Shown here: piece by piece, positions 14,040 through 26,280 of the stretch
How positions within the stretch are numbered: the first letter of the stretch is position 1
Layout of the letters: every line of letters starts with the position of its first letter
From: Manihot esculenta
Lineage: Eukaryota > Streptophyta > Magnoliopsida > Malpighiales > Euphorbiaceae
Reading direction: 5' to 3'
Assembly: GCF_001659605.2 (NCBI RefSeq)
Contig: NC_035171.2
Location: forward strand, 1,802,227-1,866,226
Length of the DNA stretch: 64,000 nt
Translations under genes and position numbers: made by a program
Notes under the pieces: generated by a model
What the model was told of the DNA's origin: nothing
Database searches by the model: none
What the model saw: only the letters and a program-made list of their open reading frames with translations

Positions 14040-14800
14040 CTTTGGATTCGTGGGACGAAAGCATACAGCTGAATATCACACTCTTCTCTATAATTAATTT
14101 TGATTTTCCGTAATCGGCTAATGGATTTTCTATAATCGGCCAATGTGGAACGGAAGCACACAGCTGAATATTCTATATAATTTATATAATTCTGACTCTT
14201 CTATAATTTACCGATTTAGGATGGAAATACACGGCCGATTATTCTATACAATTTTAATTTTTAATTTATCGTAATCGGCCGATATGGGATAGAAGCACAC
14301 AGCCCATTATTCTATACAATTTCAATTTGCCGTAATCGGACATCCAGTTGAATATCTTGTACAATTTCAATTTGCAGTAATCAGTCGATATGGGACGGAA
14401 GCACACAACTGAATATCACAAGCTCCTCTGCTAAGTGATGTTCTCGTCGCAACTGAATCAAATACAATTATTAAATTAGGACCGGACCCTCGGGTATTGT
14501 GGTTTGCTAGTACCTCAGGCGACTCCACCTCGTTTCACTCGGATAGCTCTTTCGTCGCAGTCCCACTAATTTTGTATAATTTGTCTGACTTAACTTAAGG
14601 TGATTCTGATGCTAATTGAAACCGTACGGTCCAAACTGACTCAAATAACTTTTAGAACCATTTTCTACTTGTTTTAAAATGATTAATCTAAATTATTTAA
14701 TAGTTTCGTGCTAACTATTATATATAATTTGAATTTACCGTAATCGATTGACCTGGACGGAAGCATACAGCTGAATATCACATATTATCCTTTGAAAATT
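14040..14800. repeat. Degenerate tandem repeat with a GGAAGCACACAGCTGAATA core
   Basis: At least six imperfect copies of a GAAGCAYACAGCTGAATAT core, often preceded by TCGGCCGATATGGGAC, occur near 14,057, 14,154, 14,222, 14,291, 14,396 and 14,760. Spacing is about 65-105 bp between the first five, with one outlier. The units also share TAATCGG and CTATACAATTT. This resembles a decayed minisatellite or tandemly expanded MITE fragment. It codes for nothing that I can see. Confidence 0.6.
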
Positions 14801-16590
14801 TTAATATTGTACTTTCTATCACTATAAAATTTGTTAATGTTTTCTTTTTATCCTGCTTATCCCAAGTTGATGTATATCCAAAGATTTGATTCCAGGAACT
14901 CCACATATGCACAACATATGACAATTCCACTTGGAATTTATTTTAAGCTGATTTTAGCATTGTTGGTCCTACCAACAAAGAAAAGTACTTATGAGAAGAT
15001 GAAGGTTAAGCTTATTTGTCCAAGAAGAATAAAGCTTAGATAATGTTTTTGTAATGAAAGTAGACTCAACTGATAAAAGTAGTGTTTGAGGATCATTTCT
15101 TTTCTCAAGCTTAATTTCTATCAATAAGAACAAAGAATATGCTTCAATTAATCAGAACTTATCTTCAACCCTACATATGATGGAGACTTAGACAGGTGAT
15201 CCATGAGAGGGATGCTGGCAAAGGCTTTCATTAGATCTCACCAGCAAATCCCATAGCATTGACAACTCAGACAGCAACAGCACTAGAGACAATGGAAGTG
15301 GCATTCATCTCTCTTGTCAAGTGACTTGCCAGACAGAAGATTCTGGACCATGACCATCACTGCATGGTTGGTAACTTGTCTTATGATTGGCATGGATCCA
15401 AGTGGATATTAGCCAATGCTTGGATCACAATGGGACAAGTCAGCTCAACCATGTCTTGGATCCACTGAAGCTCTTACATTATGCGGCTTTCTTGGCCTAC
15501 TTTTCATCATTCTGTCTCATTGGATTTTCTTTCATTCTTGTTTTCTATCCTAAAATTGGGAACTTGTCAATATTTCCAGGTTTAACATTTACCAATGCTT
15601 TAGTACACAATCTTCTTCCAGGAACTGTGCTTTATCATTTTGTTCTTAATATTGCTCAAGACTCGATAAAACAGAGCTAATCAAATCTTTTCAACAGCAA
15701 CAGCAAGTGTTTCAATTCAAGAAGTCTAATTAAGGGAGAAAAATATTATTTATTATTGTATTTTAATAATTTAACTAATATTTTTATATTTTATTTTTGA
15801 ATAATACTAAAAAAATTTATTAATAATAAAAATATTAATTAGCTACAATTTTATTTTAAATATTAATAAATAATTTTTAGATATTAATTTATATAATTTT
15901 ATAAATGAAGTTTTAACATTTAAGTGTATTGTGCATATTATTTATTAATTTATTTTAAATATATAATATTTTTATATTTAAAATGATAATATAAAATTTT
16001 ATTAAAAATAAATTATTTATTAATTATCATTTTATTTTAAGTGTTAATGAATAAGTTTTTTAAATAGTTATTCACATAATTTCATACATATTTATGACAA
16101 AATTAATTTTAGATAATTATTATTCTATTTTTTGGAATAAAATTTTAATATTTAAAATTTAAGAATACTTTAAAATAATAAATTATAAAAAATAGAACCT
16201 ATATATTATATATATTCCTTAAAAAATGCTTTATTAGAAAAATACTTTAAAATTTAAAAATATTTTATTAAAAAATACAATAAGTGATAATTATTAGAAA
16301 GGTTTTAACTTCTTTCTTATTAATTAATGCATAAGAAGTATTGGTTCAAGAAAAAAGTAAAATTATTTTATTTCTTAATTTTTTTTATTATTTTGTTATG
16401 GACAGTTATAATAATTTGAAATAATTCTAAATTTTTTTATTGTAAAATGAAATTATATATTTTTAAGAGAGAAAAGAGAAAAAAAAATAAAAATATGTAA
16501 TTTTTTTCAAATAGAGAGAATAAAAATATAAAATGAACATAGAGTTTTTTTTATAAAAAATTTATGTTAATCTAGAAACATTCAATTATA
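14801..16590. other. Intergenic DNA with one unassigned hydrophobic open frame
   Basis: A 97-codon open frame at 15,387-15,680 (+) is hydrophobic, but has no recognisable motif and no good promoter or splice context. From 15,720 to 16,590 the sequence is almost pure A/T with no structure beyond low complexity. Confidence 0.35.
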
Positions 16591-16604
16591 AATAAGGAGG
16601 AGTA

Positions 16605-16693
16605 GCACTCTAAGGTTTAGCCTGGTGGAAAGTCCATCCTGTAACCTTGAAAGTTCTAAGATTCGACTCCTCCAACCCCTATTTCAAAAAAAA
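16605..16693 (+). mobile_element. Short tRNA-derived SINE with target-site duplication
   Basis: An insert of about 89 bp ends in a run of A and is flanked by the direct repeat AATAAGGAGGAGTA (16,591-16,604 and 16,694-16,707). It contains a TAGCCTGGTGG string resembling RNA polymerase III box A. GATTCGACTCC lies about 43 bp downstream and resembles box B (consensus GGTTCGANNCC). Long TSD, pol III boxes and poly-A tail together are the hallmark of SINE retroposition. It is shorter than most plant SINEs, so it may be 5'-truncated or a minimal family. Confidence 0.7.
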
Positions 16694-17244
16694 AATAAGG
16701 AGGAGTATAATGAAAGTTTAATTGAAATTTGAGGAGTATTAAGAAAGAAATTAAAAATCAGTGGCGAAAATAAAAATACATTAAAATTTGATTTTAAGTA
16801 AAAATTACTCCAATCTGTTGCTATTAAGAGCGTAATTTGGCAACTGGCGGAGTGACGATCGTAGCTAGTTGATAAGATAAAATCCAAATTCTATGATGAC
16901 TCGCATTAGATTGAGAAGGTTTATGGATGAGTTAAGGAACTTAGAAACAAAGCAACGTGGCTTCTACTTGGAAGCTATATTGCTTTCACACCTTGCTCCT
17001 AATCATTTCCTCAATTATTTAAATATTAAAATGCAAGGGTATGTTTCTTTTTACTTGTAATATCAAGAAACGGCAACGTATAGTGTACACTTTAAGGTCA
17101 TCTATTCATTTTCAAATTTATTTAATATATTTGATGTTTAAATATCTTCTAGTTAAAATATCTTAGATTATTTAAATTCATCCATAATCTGATTATTATA
17201 AAAAAAAACTTAAAGCTATTTAATTTTAAAATTATCAGTGTTTT

Positions 17245-18440
17245 TCTTTCAAAAATAGTTTTAATCTTATCATGAAAAGATTAAATAAGCAAATATCAAT
17301 AGATAAATTCTACCAATTATGATGACCGATTTAAAGCATGCAAAATTGTTTAGGCTGATTAATTCAGTATTTTGGAATCTGATTCAAACATGTGGGGCAA
17401 GTCAGGTCATCCACAAGTCTAAATTTAGCGGAAAGAAATTTAGTCCTAATGATGTGACGTAAAAAAAAATAGTAGGTCCAGTTATTCTGGAGCCCTATTC
17501 ATAGGAAATTAAATAACTCAATTCATGGAGAATTAAATAGCCCCTAATGTGAAATCTAATATAATTATTTATATGGGTCTGAGTGACAGGGACATATAGG
17601 ACTATAAAGGTAAAAAGAAAGAATATGGTTTTTTCCATCTAAACTCATATCCATACCGTAAAACGGAATATCAAATTGAATTTTCTTTTTTTTTTTCTTA
17701 ATTATTAATCTACCAAACATGGGTTTATCAATCAGTCTCTTTGGGTGCAAATATACCTAATGTTTTGTTTTATTCGCGATTTGCATTTGTCGATAATCAT
17801 GCTTAATATTAATATAATAGGTCACATGATTTTTTATTGTCTGCTTCTAAGAGTAATTAATCGTTTAGAATGAGTTAATTAAGACCAACTAATTGCAATT
17901 ATTAATGCCAACTGGGATGAATAATTAATACTTAAATTAGATGTTGAAACTATTTTATTTTAGGCTATATATAATAATCCTATGTCTTATCATGCAATGG
18001 CTTGTAGATAATGATTTGGCAACTCACTATACTCTCAATTATATTATATATTTTTAGGGAAGTTTATTCACACAATTACTAATGTAAAATATTTCATGAA
18101 ATATAAGTATCAATAAATTTTAATCTAATGAATATTTATTTTTCGAAATTTTAAAAAATTTATCATATAAAAAACTCATTAATGTTAATACACTTTAAAT
18201 CATTAATATTTAAGTTCGTTCTTAAAATTAAAAAATTTAAAATTTAAACAAAAACTGTTAAGTGTGTGAACATATTAAAGAGGTTTCTATCTGTGACTTA
18301 ATTTTTTATTTTTTTTACATAAATAAAAGAATGCATATTGTATCTAAAATAAAAAGTATATAAACAAAAAAGAATAAATTAAACTAAAACAGTCTAACAT
18401 TCTATTTTGTCTCTAACCCTTAATTTGTTTAACAGTTTTT
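17245..18440. repeat. Segmental duplicate block, copy 1 (partner at 33.6-36.4 kb)
   Basis: Several landmarks recur in the same order at 33,580-34,635 and 36,365-36,420: the ATCTTATCATGAAAAGATTA region, CTACCAAACATGG...TTTATCAATCAG, GCCAACTGGGATGAATAATTA, CTATGTCTTATCATGCAAT, AAGTGTGTGAACATATTA, and CTATTTTGTCTCTAACCCTTA. The block is non-coding AT-rich DNA. It is useful because it gives the empty-site structure of a mosaic insertion in the partner copy. Confidence 0.6.
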
Positions 18441-19104
18441 AAATTTTGTAATACATGGAGGGGAGATGAAAAGTGAAATTACTCAAATTTATGACTTTGC
18501 CGATCCATTTAGCCCCATTTTATTAATTTATTTGATATAAAATTAAACAAAAACTTATTAGACTAGGAAATTGTCTTTAATTCTTTAATTCTCTACTCTC
18601 CAATTGTTGCTTATAGTTAGATGCTTGTGGTAGATACATGTCAATTATCTTTCCTGCTTCTACTTCAGAATCAATTTTATTTTCAGTTTGAATATTCTCA
18701 TTCCGAATACTATTCCTGTCAACTAACTGTTATTTAGATTACTAAGGAAATTTTGTAAATGGCAAAACATATGATGCTTGAGCAATGTTTCGAGCTGTTA
18801 GATCCTCCCAAACAGTCTGTGTTATCGCATTGCCAGAAACAATTACAGGATCTCCTAACCTGCTGCTTGACTCTTTGGTATTCTATCTATACAAACTTTT
18901 TTCCTATGGATTCTACTACTAGATGTTACAATATCTTCTTTTAGGCATCTGTCTCAATCTTTTTCTCCGCAAGCCACACAGACCCAAATTGAGCTGCAAT
19001 TGATTCTCAAAAGAGTTGAGAAACAAAATCTAATTTCTCGAGCCAACAACAGTTGAGTATGGGAGTTGCATCATTACAAAGCCTGTGCAATTTGGGAGTA
19101 GGGT

Positions 19105-19428
19105 CTAGAAAAAGTTGTTGGTTCCTAGGCTTTCAATGTCCAGGATTCCACTTTCTACATTGATAAAACAATCAATTTCCAAGGAAGATATTTGATAAAT
19201 GACACAAACCATCAAATCACCATAAGCCCAGGAATCATCTGAGATTAATGGGATAGACTTTACTATATTCTCCAAATGGAATATTAGTCTTTTGCAAAAA
19301 AATACACTTCCAATAATCTCGAACCTGTAAGAATTTTCGACGTTGGCAAATTTAAAAATCTTTACACATATATCAGCTTCATTGACTTCTACCGACCAAG
19401 CATATACATCTCCATATAAATGCTTGCT
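19105..19428 (-). other. Unrecognised open frame, possible exon remnant
   Basis: This 107-codon frame lies between stops on the minus strand and has no ATG near its start. It reads through segments such as GDVYAWSVEVNEADICVKIF and ending LGTNNFF. The amino-acid composition looks protein-like rather than random AT-rich translation, so it may be a terminal exon of an unidentified gene or pseudogene. I do not recognise the family. It lies downstream of the NUP107 debris on the same strand, but I could not match it to NUP107. Confidence 0.25.
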
Positions 19429-19805
19429 TCATGTAACGTAATTACTCATGGACTTCACACTTATAAGTTATTTATTCAAGATAATCTGCATCAGGCTAAC
19501 ATTTTGTGGAAAAGGAAAAAAATTGAGCGAAATTGATACATAGTTAAGAAATATCACAATTAGATGCAACCAATTAAAAGCATACTACAAAGATCAGTGA
19601 AATTCATGGAAGTTCTCAATTCATGAACAAATGCTCTTGGTGCATCACAATTGATTAGAGAAGCATGAAAATGAGAAAAAGGTCCTGATCCCACAACATA
19701 ATCAGCTGCAGGACAAAAATATTCTAAGAACACAACAAAATCTGTAATACTCATTATATATAAGATTAAGACAAATGGGGCAATTCCAGGATTTTGCATC
19801 AACTG

Positions 19806-19808
19806 CAA

Positions 19809-19859
<51 letters not shown>
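19806..19859. repeat. Compound microsatellite (TA)n(GA)n
   Basis: About 14 TA units run directly into about 12 GA units. Open frames reading through it on both strands (IYIYIY/RERERE) are artefacts of the repeat. Confidence 0.95.
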
Positions 19860-19864
19860 ACATA

Positions 19865-21625
19865 CATACCTCCCAGTCTGTGCAATGGAAGCATGTGTTC
19901 AAGATCATTGCACTGCATATACAGCAACTTCATCCACCATTTTGTTCTGCAATTTTCTTCGAGACGAGGAGACGAGCACAAAATGGTCAACTCTGAGAAA
20001 TTAATTGAACTATTTGTGTAAAAATGAAAGATAACACCACAAACTTGCAACATATTATTCTATTAAGGTAAAGAATTCATGAATCTCTACTGGGGTAAAA
20101 GTTCTGGTGAAAAAAGAACAAAAAATCACTATGTTCACAAAAAGAAAAGGTGCATTTAGGAAATTCTCAGTGAAGAAATTTGGATAAATTAAAAATTCCG
20201 CGTGGAATAAATGTAGTAATGAAAAAAGAATCTTATGCGTTGGGAAAAGAAATTGGTGTAGAACATGCTAGATCTGAGCGTAAGATGCAGGAAAGCGTTC
20301 TGAGTTCTGATCTCCTCCATTGAACCTAACCTCTGCTGCACAATGGGAAGCCCATTTCCAAAGACGCCATTGGTGACCAATGCCACTCTCCAACTCAATG
20401 GCTTGCAGGGTTCTATTCTTCCCATTCTTCACCAGCGCTTCGATTCAACAGAAGGAGCTAGGCCCAACCCCCCAAAAGGACATAAAGATGCAGCTCTCCA
20501 AGGCTGCCAACAAGCATATGTGTTAGGGTCCCGAACCTGATATCGAGTTAGGGATCTTTTGTAGAGGGAAGTGGAAGGTGTTCCTGAGGGTGAGGACGTG
20601 GTGTTTCGTTTTGCGACCTATTTTGAAGAATTAGAAGACTGAGGGAATCAGGGAATCTCAAATCTCTGAGTTAAAGTACTTAAAATTGTAATGATTTTCA
20701 AGCTGATCTCTTCATTGATAATTATTAAATATTTATACAAGATATAAAATATCTTTTGCTACATCAATGGAATCATGACTTCATCATGGAGTTACAACCT
20801 CTTAAGATAATAGAAATAACTATTTCTTAAGATAATGCAAATAATTTAAAGTGGAGATACTCTCGTATATTGCGGAAACACTAACAAATGCTTAAAGAAA
20901 AAGTCAACAACTAAAAATAAAAACTAAACTGGTCAATTAAACAAACTAAACTGGTCAACTTTCAATCCTTACTGCTTCCCCAATTTCAGTAGGCTATACA
21001 CAGCGGGTGTAAAATGTATACACTTGTAATGGCTTTGTATCAATATGCATACAAAGAATGGCTAAGATAAAACATACAGTGAAATATTTCATAACCTTAA
21101 ACCTTTAATTTTGAATACATGTCCAGCAGACCAGCAAAGGTCGCATGCCTCGTCCAGTCTTCCTGCCCTTAAAAGAGTCCAGACATCTTGGAGAAGAGAA
21201 TTCATCTTGTTTCTGCACAGGTAAAATGCAAAAAATAATTTTATGATTTAGGTATGTCAGAGCATACATTACACCCAAAATGGAGCAGCAAAATCCAAAT
21301 AAATGTTACCAGTTATTTTTTTTTCTTTTTGAAGGCATGTTACCAGTTCTTATTTTAAATTTGACATAAAATGATAAAAAATAGCATCTATACAGAAACT
21401 CAAGTAAAAGATATTGTACTAGGAGTTAAAAATACATAATTACAACAGAATAATATATATAATAATTAAATAAGCAAGCATACGAGTTGGAGCATCAAAA
21501 TCCAAGTGCTGAACAGTATTTGTACCGGAGGAACCTTTCTTCAAAAGACGTTGATTATGGTGCCAAATTCCAGAGTTGGGAAGATAGTTACCAGCATGAG
21601 ACCCCCTCCCAAGTACATGTCAAAA
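19865..21625 (-). pseudogene. NUP107: NUP107 nucleoporin pseudogene, copy A
   Basis: Minus-strand fragments follow the order of plant NUP107, a scaffold protein of the nuclear-pore Y complex. About 21,484-21,620 reads SHAGNYLPNSGIWHHNQRLL, then VQHLDFDAPTR. About 21,116-21,215 holds the DVWTLLRAGR...EACDLC exon. About 20,300-20,517 reads QPWRAASLCPFGG and ALVKNGKNRTLQAIE-like and WKWASHC sequence. About 19,868-19,940 reads QCNDLEHMLP. The DVWTLL exon keeps its TGTGCAG acceptor but has a one-base frame disruption just after KQDE. Exon 21.5 kb lacks 33 bp present in copy B. Other exons are missing or frameshifted. This is a multi-exon, intron-bearing pseudogene, not a retrocopy. The symbol is from motif recognition. 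Confidence 0.75.
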
Positions 21626-22555
21626 ATAACTCAACAATTGTGAGATATGGTGATACTTTAATACAAATCCCAGATTGCTCAGCAAAGGGGATCTATTGCT
21701 TCAAGACCTAATTCCACCAATAACGTCCACAAAAACATGAATGTTCAATAGAAGGAAAAAGGGAATCCAGGCTATCTTTCCATATCTTAGTCCTTTCAAA
21801 GGAGTTCAAAATTGCAGTTACTAAATATCTAAATATGTAAGTTCAAACACAAATCTACAGAGCTTTTTCAAACACCAATTTACGGAGCTTTTATAATGTC
21901 GTAAAAGCTAAGCTTGCTGGGGCACACAGAACTAGGATGATCTGCAAGCAGAATTTTATCTCTCTTTTTCTTTGGTGGGTGTTGATAGGGATGTTGTGAA
22001 GAATGCTGGATTATGGCAAAGCAATCGAATGTAATAGAAAGTGATGAATTTCCAGGAGTATACACATGCATTATCACATATCCTGCATACATTTACATGA
22101 AATCAAGCACATCTATCATATAGCAAGGCTAAGAATGTTTATTTGCAAAAGGTTGCACATGCTGATGTTGATGATTCTACATCCACAGTTCATGGCAAAG
22201 AAAATTTAGGTAGAGCACTCTATTTTTTTTTTAAAAAAAAAAACATATATTTTCGCTACAAAAAATCCAAGAGAGACAATCATGAAAGTGATGTAATAAG
22301 TAATGTAAGCCCTTCCTTACAATTGCGGGAGCACTCTTACTTTTGGCATAACCTACAGAACCAATTTTCCAGCCTTGAAAACCCTAATATCTCAGATAGA
22401 AATTTTAATGTGAAAAATTGTAATTGATAAATTATAAAAAATAATATAGTTTAAATAAAAAATAAAATAAAAATTCGATCAACTGTTATCAAATACTTAG
22501 TTTAACTGTTTGCATGTCTAACCCCTATATCCTGACAAAACGCCAAGGATTCTCA

Positions 22556-23540
22556 CCTTGTGAATGGTTGCCCCACTACTCCTTTCTTTCCATCCAGAGG
22601 GTTGAGACAGGGTGAATCTTTGTCACCATACTTGTTCCTCTACATAACTCAAGTTCTGTCTTGCATCCTGGCAAAGGAGACTGCTGCAGGACATCTTTCT
22701 GGCTTTAAGATTACAAGGGGGTGCACCAAATATAACAAACATGTCCTTTGCTGATGACGCTCTCCTGTTTGGGAAAGCATCAAGGGAAGAAGCAGTAGCC
22801 ATCAATGAAGTCCTCCACAAATACACTGAAGCAACTGGTCAGAGAATAAACATCCACAATTCAAACATCCATTTTAGCAGTAAAATTCCTTTTAGTTTGA
22901 GGAAGGATTTGTTAACTATCCTCACAATGAAGAATTGGATATCTCTGATAAATATTTAGGTCTCCCTGCTGTATAGGGAGATTTGATTAATCAGAAACCA
23001 GTTAACTGCCCTCCAAAAGTCAATCTAGTAGCAGATTTGATTAGTCACAACACTTTGTAGTGGAAATACGATCTGGTTAGTGCATTGTTCAATAGACCAG
23101 TTGCCATGAAAATTTTTTCTATTCCTATCGGTCCAGTGGGTTGTGAAGAGGAACTAATATGACATTATGAGAATTTGGGCTCTTATACAGTAAAATCAAG
23201 ATACACTCTATCTAAAGGTTTTCGACAGGAGAAGACTCAGTCACCATCATCTTCAAACTCCATATCTGCAAAAATTTGGAAGACTATATGTGAGATATCG
23301 ATAGTCAACCAAAGGTGAAGGTGTTCTTATGGAGAGTTATGTTGAATGCAATTATTGTTCAAAGAATTTGGCCGAAAGAAAAATGCGGATAGATCCTATG
23401 TGTCCTATATGCAATGCATTGGCTCATCATCTAGCGAAACTGGTTTGTGCTAATTCTCTGCCTTTTAATTGGATTTCTTGTATGCTTAGGAAGCTGAACG
23501 ATATTTGTTCTTTGGAAACTGCTTAATGCAATATCATCTC
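22556..23540 (+). mobile_element. LINE reverse-transcriptase fragment, copy A
   Basis: This is the 3' half of a plant L1-type non-LTR ORF2, broken by frameshifts and stops. RT motifs GLRQGESLSPYLF and SFADDALLFGKAS (the FADD catalytic box) are visible at about 22,605-22,790. A C-terminal zf-RVT-like region with DPMCPICNALAHHLA follows at about 23,390-23,440. No 5' end, endonuclease or clear TSD is seen, so it is a dead truncated copy. It lies immediately upstream of cystatin-like copy A, and was duplicated with it. Confidence 0.8.
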
Positions 23541-23708
23541 TAAAAGAAAAAAATAGAGGGATCAAATAAAAAATTGATAATATTTGAGGGATTAAATACA
23601 AATTTGGTTATTATATTTGGATTCCTATGCTATAAATCCCAGTGGGAATAAGCAATTCCCAATATTTCCTTCCTAGGGTTTACGAAGGTTGTCTTCTGGA
23701 TCCTAACG

Positions 23709-24815
23709 ATGCACGTCTCCAAAAAGAAAAAAGGATTGACGGATCTAGATGGTCTACCCAAGCAATGCGAAGAAGGAGTTGCCGATAAAACCACCGGTGA
23801 AGAGGATGAAGATGCCGATAGCACCATCGGTGAAGAGGCTGAAGATAGCTCCGACGGTGAGGAAAGTGAGGAGGGCTCCCCGTTCGATCCTTACAAACTC
23901 GGTTCCGAAGTAATAGTTTTCGACCCATCCGAGGGTAACAGAGATGGTTATGGATCCGATGACACCGATTACGAGGGCGAGCAGAGGGATGTATATCTTA
24001 AATACAGACGTCAGTACAGGGAAAGCGAGGTAATTATATATCACTATTGTCTTTGTATTTTTTTTTTATAATTACCTTTTTTTAATGGATTTGAGTTCCT
24101 ACTTTAGGGATTTGATTTTGATGATTATCCCAAGCCAATTAAGGGAGAAATGTTCTTTGGTGTTGCTCGTCATGTCAATTTGGAAGATGAAGATGGCTTT
24201 TATACCAAAGGCTGCAGAGAGGCACTTGCATATGCTGTCCAGGAACAGAATAAGAAGGTGGACACCTCTGTTATAGATGCTAAATATTGTAAATTTTATC
24301 CAAATTTACATGCATATTTTGAATAATTTGATTGTATTGAAAGAATTCCTCACGGATGAGACACAAATATCGATAGTTTCGTATATTCTTAATTGCTTTT
24401 GCATTATTTCTATACACCTCCAGATTATTAATTTCACACACATTTCATGTTTGTGTAGGGTGCAAATCTGAGACATCTTGAGATTATCAAGGCAAATGTT
24501 GAATCAATCGGATTGTATCACATAACTTTCAAAGCTGAAGATACGAAACTAGGGGAAACCAAAGTTTATCAAACTAAGGTCTTCTATAGTTTGGTTCCTG
24601 ATCGTCACCAGGATCAAGTCTTTATTTTCAGGTTAAAGGAAGGTAATTTAAAAAATTAAAAAAAAAAAAGAATTTATATCTGTGCACTACTCATGTTTAA
24701 ATTAATTTGTTTTATTTTATATGATTTTTTATTTATTTTTATGATTTTTTTTTTCCAATGATCTATGTTAATTGATGCTTATTGTCTATTTATTGTAGAT
24801 GACAAAGCTAATTGA
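23709..24815 (+). CDS. Acidic cystatin-like protein, copy A (intact)
   Basis: Four exons, 23709-24029, 24108-24257, 24459-24642 and 24799-24815, join with GT-AG introns to give 223 residues. Residues 1-20 are basic. About residues 21-65 are Asp/Glu/Ser-rich (GEEDEDADSTIGEEAEDSSD), then comes YLKYRRQYRESEGFDFDDYP. The C-terminal half resembles a cystatin fold: a helix GCREALAYAVQEQNKK (about 142-157) recalls the phytocystatin LARFAV...HN signature, then strands LEIIKANVESIG, YHITFKAED and KVYQTKVFY. The inhibitory QxVxG loop is not present, so protease inhibition is doubtful. It may belong to the plant cystatin/monellin-like or DUF626-type families. A LINE fragment lies directly upstream. Its cellular role is unknown. 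Confidence 0.7.
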
Positions 24816-25677
24816 AATATGAGGAGAATACTGGAAGATACTTTCTATAAAAACCAAGACATGTCTAGGGAGTGATTTTAGAGCTTTTTTTAATTGAGAA
24901 TTTGTAGTTCATGCTATGTTACAGTGATGATCGTTTATTAGACTTGCCCGTACTTTATGAACAGGTTATGATTTTTCTTTTTTTAATCTTGAAATAAAGT
25001 TATTTAGCCTACAGAAAAGAGCATATATTTTAATTATAACTGCTTTGAGATATTCATTTCAAAGAAAAATACTAAAAGTAACATCACTAGGGCTTCCAAG
25101 TATGTTAGCATTTTGTTTTAAATAAATAAGAAAGATGCTACCAAGGGAAAAATACATATAATTGAAAGAATCGAATGGCATTGCAGGTGGAAGCAACTTT
25201 CTCCACTGTGCAGGAAGACATGTACACTTTAATTTGGCAAATCAATTCCTTTATTATTATTATTATTTTATATATACTATCACTAGAAACTTACTCCTGC
25301 GATGCCGTAGAAAAAATATTTACAGCACATATGCATAAATGCTCAATGCAAAACATATCAAATATTGCAATCACTCTAATTTTCTCTTCTTAAATTTTTC
25401 GGCCGATATAGCAAGCAGTAGATATATGTAAGAGCAAACATAAACAAATACTAATAATAATAAAAAAAAGAAATATATGAACTCTAATCATGCTTTCTTA
25501 ATAGGATATTTCATGATATTAGTTAAAATTAAAATATGAGAGTGACGAAGATAGAAAAAAAATCAATTAGTTAAATCAAATTTGAAATTTAAAGTTCTCC
25601 ATTAAAGAGTATGAGGTGTTAAAGAGCTCTCCCTATCAAAAGGTCTTTTCTATTAATCTTCTGATAAAACATACCAA
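24816..25677. other. 3' flank of copy A and spacer between duplicated units
   Basis: The 3' UTR-like part up to about 25,035 is shared with copy B. The remainder to 25,677 is not repeated in the window and contains only short unassigned frames and an ATT run. Confidence 0.5.
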
Positions 25678-25712
25678 GAATGGCTAAGATAAAACAAAAA
25701 CCTTTAATTTTG

Positions 25713-26280
25713 AATACATGTCCAGCAGACCAACAAAGGTCGCATGCCTCGTCCCGTCTTCCTGCCCTTAATAGAGTCCAGACATCTTGGAGAAGAGAAT
25801 TCATCTTGTTTCTGCACAGGTAAAATGCAAAAAAGAATATTATGATTTAGGTATGTCAGAGCATACATTACACCCAAAATGGAGCAGCAAAATCCAAATA
25901 AATGTTAACAGTTATTTTTTTTTTTCTTTTTGAAGGCAGGTTACCAGTTATTTAATTCTTTGACATTTCATTTTAAATTTGACATAAAATGACAAAAAAA
26001 TACCATCTATACAGAAACTCAAGTAAAAGATATTGTGCTAGCAGTTAAAAAATACATAACTAAAACAGAATAATATATATATTAGTTAAATAAGCAAGCA
26101 TACTTTCTCATCCGATAGCTGATGAGCATGTTCACGAGTTGGAGCATCAAAATCCAAGTGCTGAACAGTATTTGTACCGGAGGAACCTTTCTTCAAAAGA
26201 CGTTGATTATGGTGCCAAATTCCAGAGTTGGGAAGATAGTTACCAGCATGAGACCCCCTCCCAAGTACATGTCAAAAATA
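25713..26280 (-). pseudogene. NUP107: NUP107 pseudogene fragment, copy B
   Basis: Two minus-strand exon pieces duplicate those of copy A. The DVWTLLRAGR...EACDLC exon is at about 25,713-25,815. The LPNSGIWHHNQRLL...DFDAPTREHAHQLSDEK exon is at about 26,100-26,230; here it continues through REHAHQLSDEK, which is deleted in copy A. The frame-disrupting base after KQDE is shared with copy A, so the gene was already dead before the duplication. Confidence 0.75.

Larger units (their letters stand above)
21057..25035. repeat. Tandem segmental duplication, unit A
   Basis: This unit is nearly identical to 25,678-29,655 at a constant offset of about 4.6 kb. It carries NUP107 exon debris, a LINE reverse transcriptase fragment and a complete cystatin-like gene in the same order. 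The two units are separated by about 640 bp of unrelated sequence. Few substitutions and small indels separate them, implying a fairly recent event. Confidence 0.85.

Noticed and set aside
15387..15680. 97-codon hydrophobic frame
   Set aside because: No recognisable family, no promoter or splice context, and AT/TTT-rich codons commonly give hydrophobic frames in this genome. Mentioned only within an intergenic entry.
16605..16693. A functional tRNA gene
   Set aside because: Box-like motifs are present, but no cloverleaf can be folded by eye, and the poly-A tail plus TSD mark it as a retroposed SINE.
18759..18944. 61-codon + strand frame, and the opposite strand reading GDPVIVSGNAITQTVW
   Set aside because: The minus-strand reading looks protein-like but is short, bordered by stops, and I could not connect it to a family or to the NUP107 debris.
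23754..24044. 96-codon minus-strand frame antisense to exon 1 of cystatin-like copy A, looking like a membrane protein
   Set aside because: It is the reverse reading of GA-rich acidic codons (Glu/Asp become Phe/Leu/Ile-type). The same artefact recurs opposite copies B and C, and the sense frame fits exons and splice sites.
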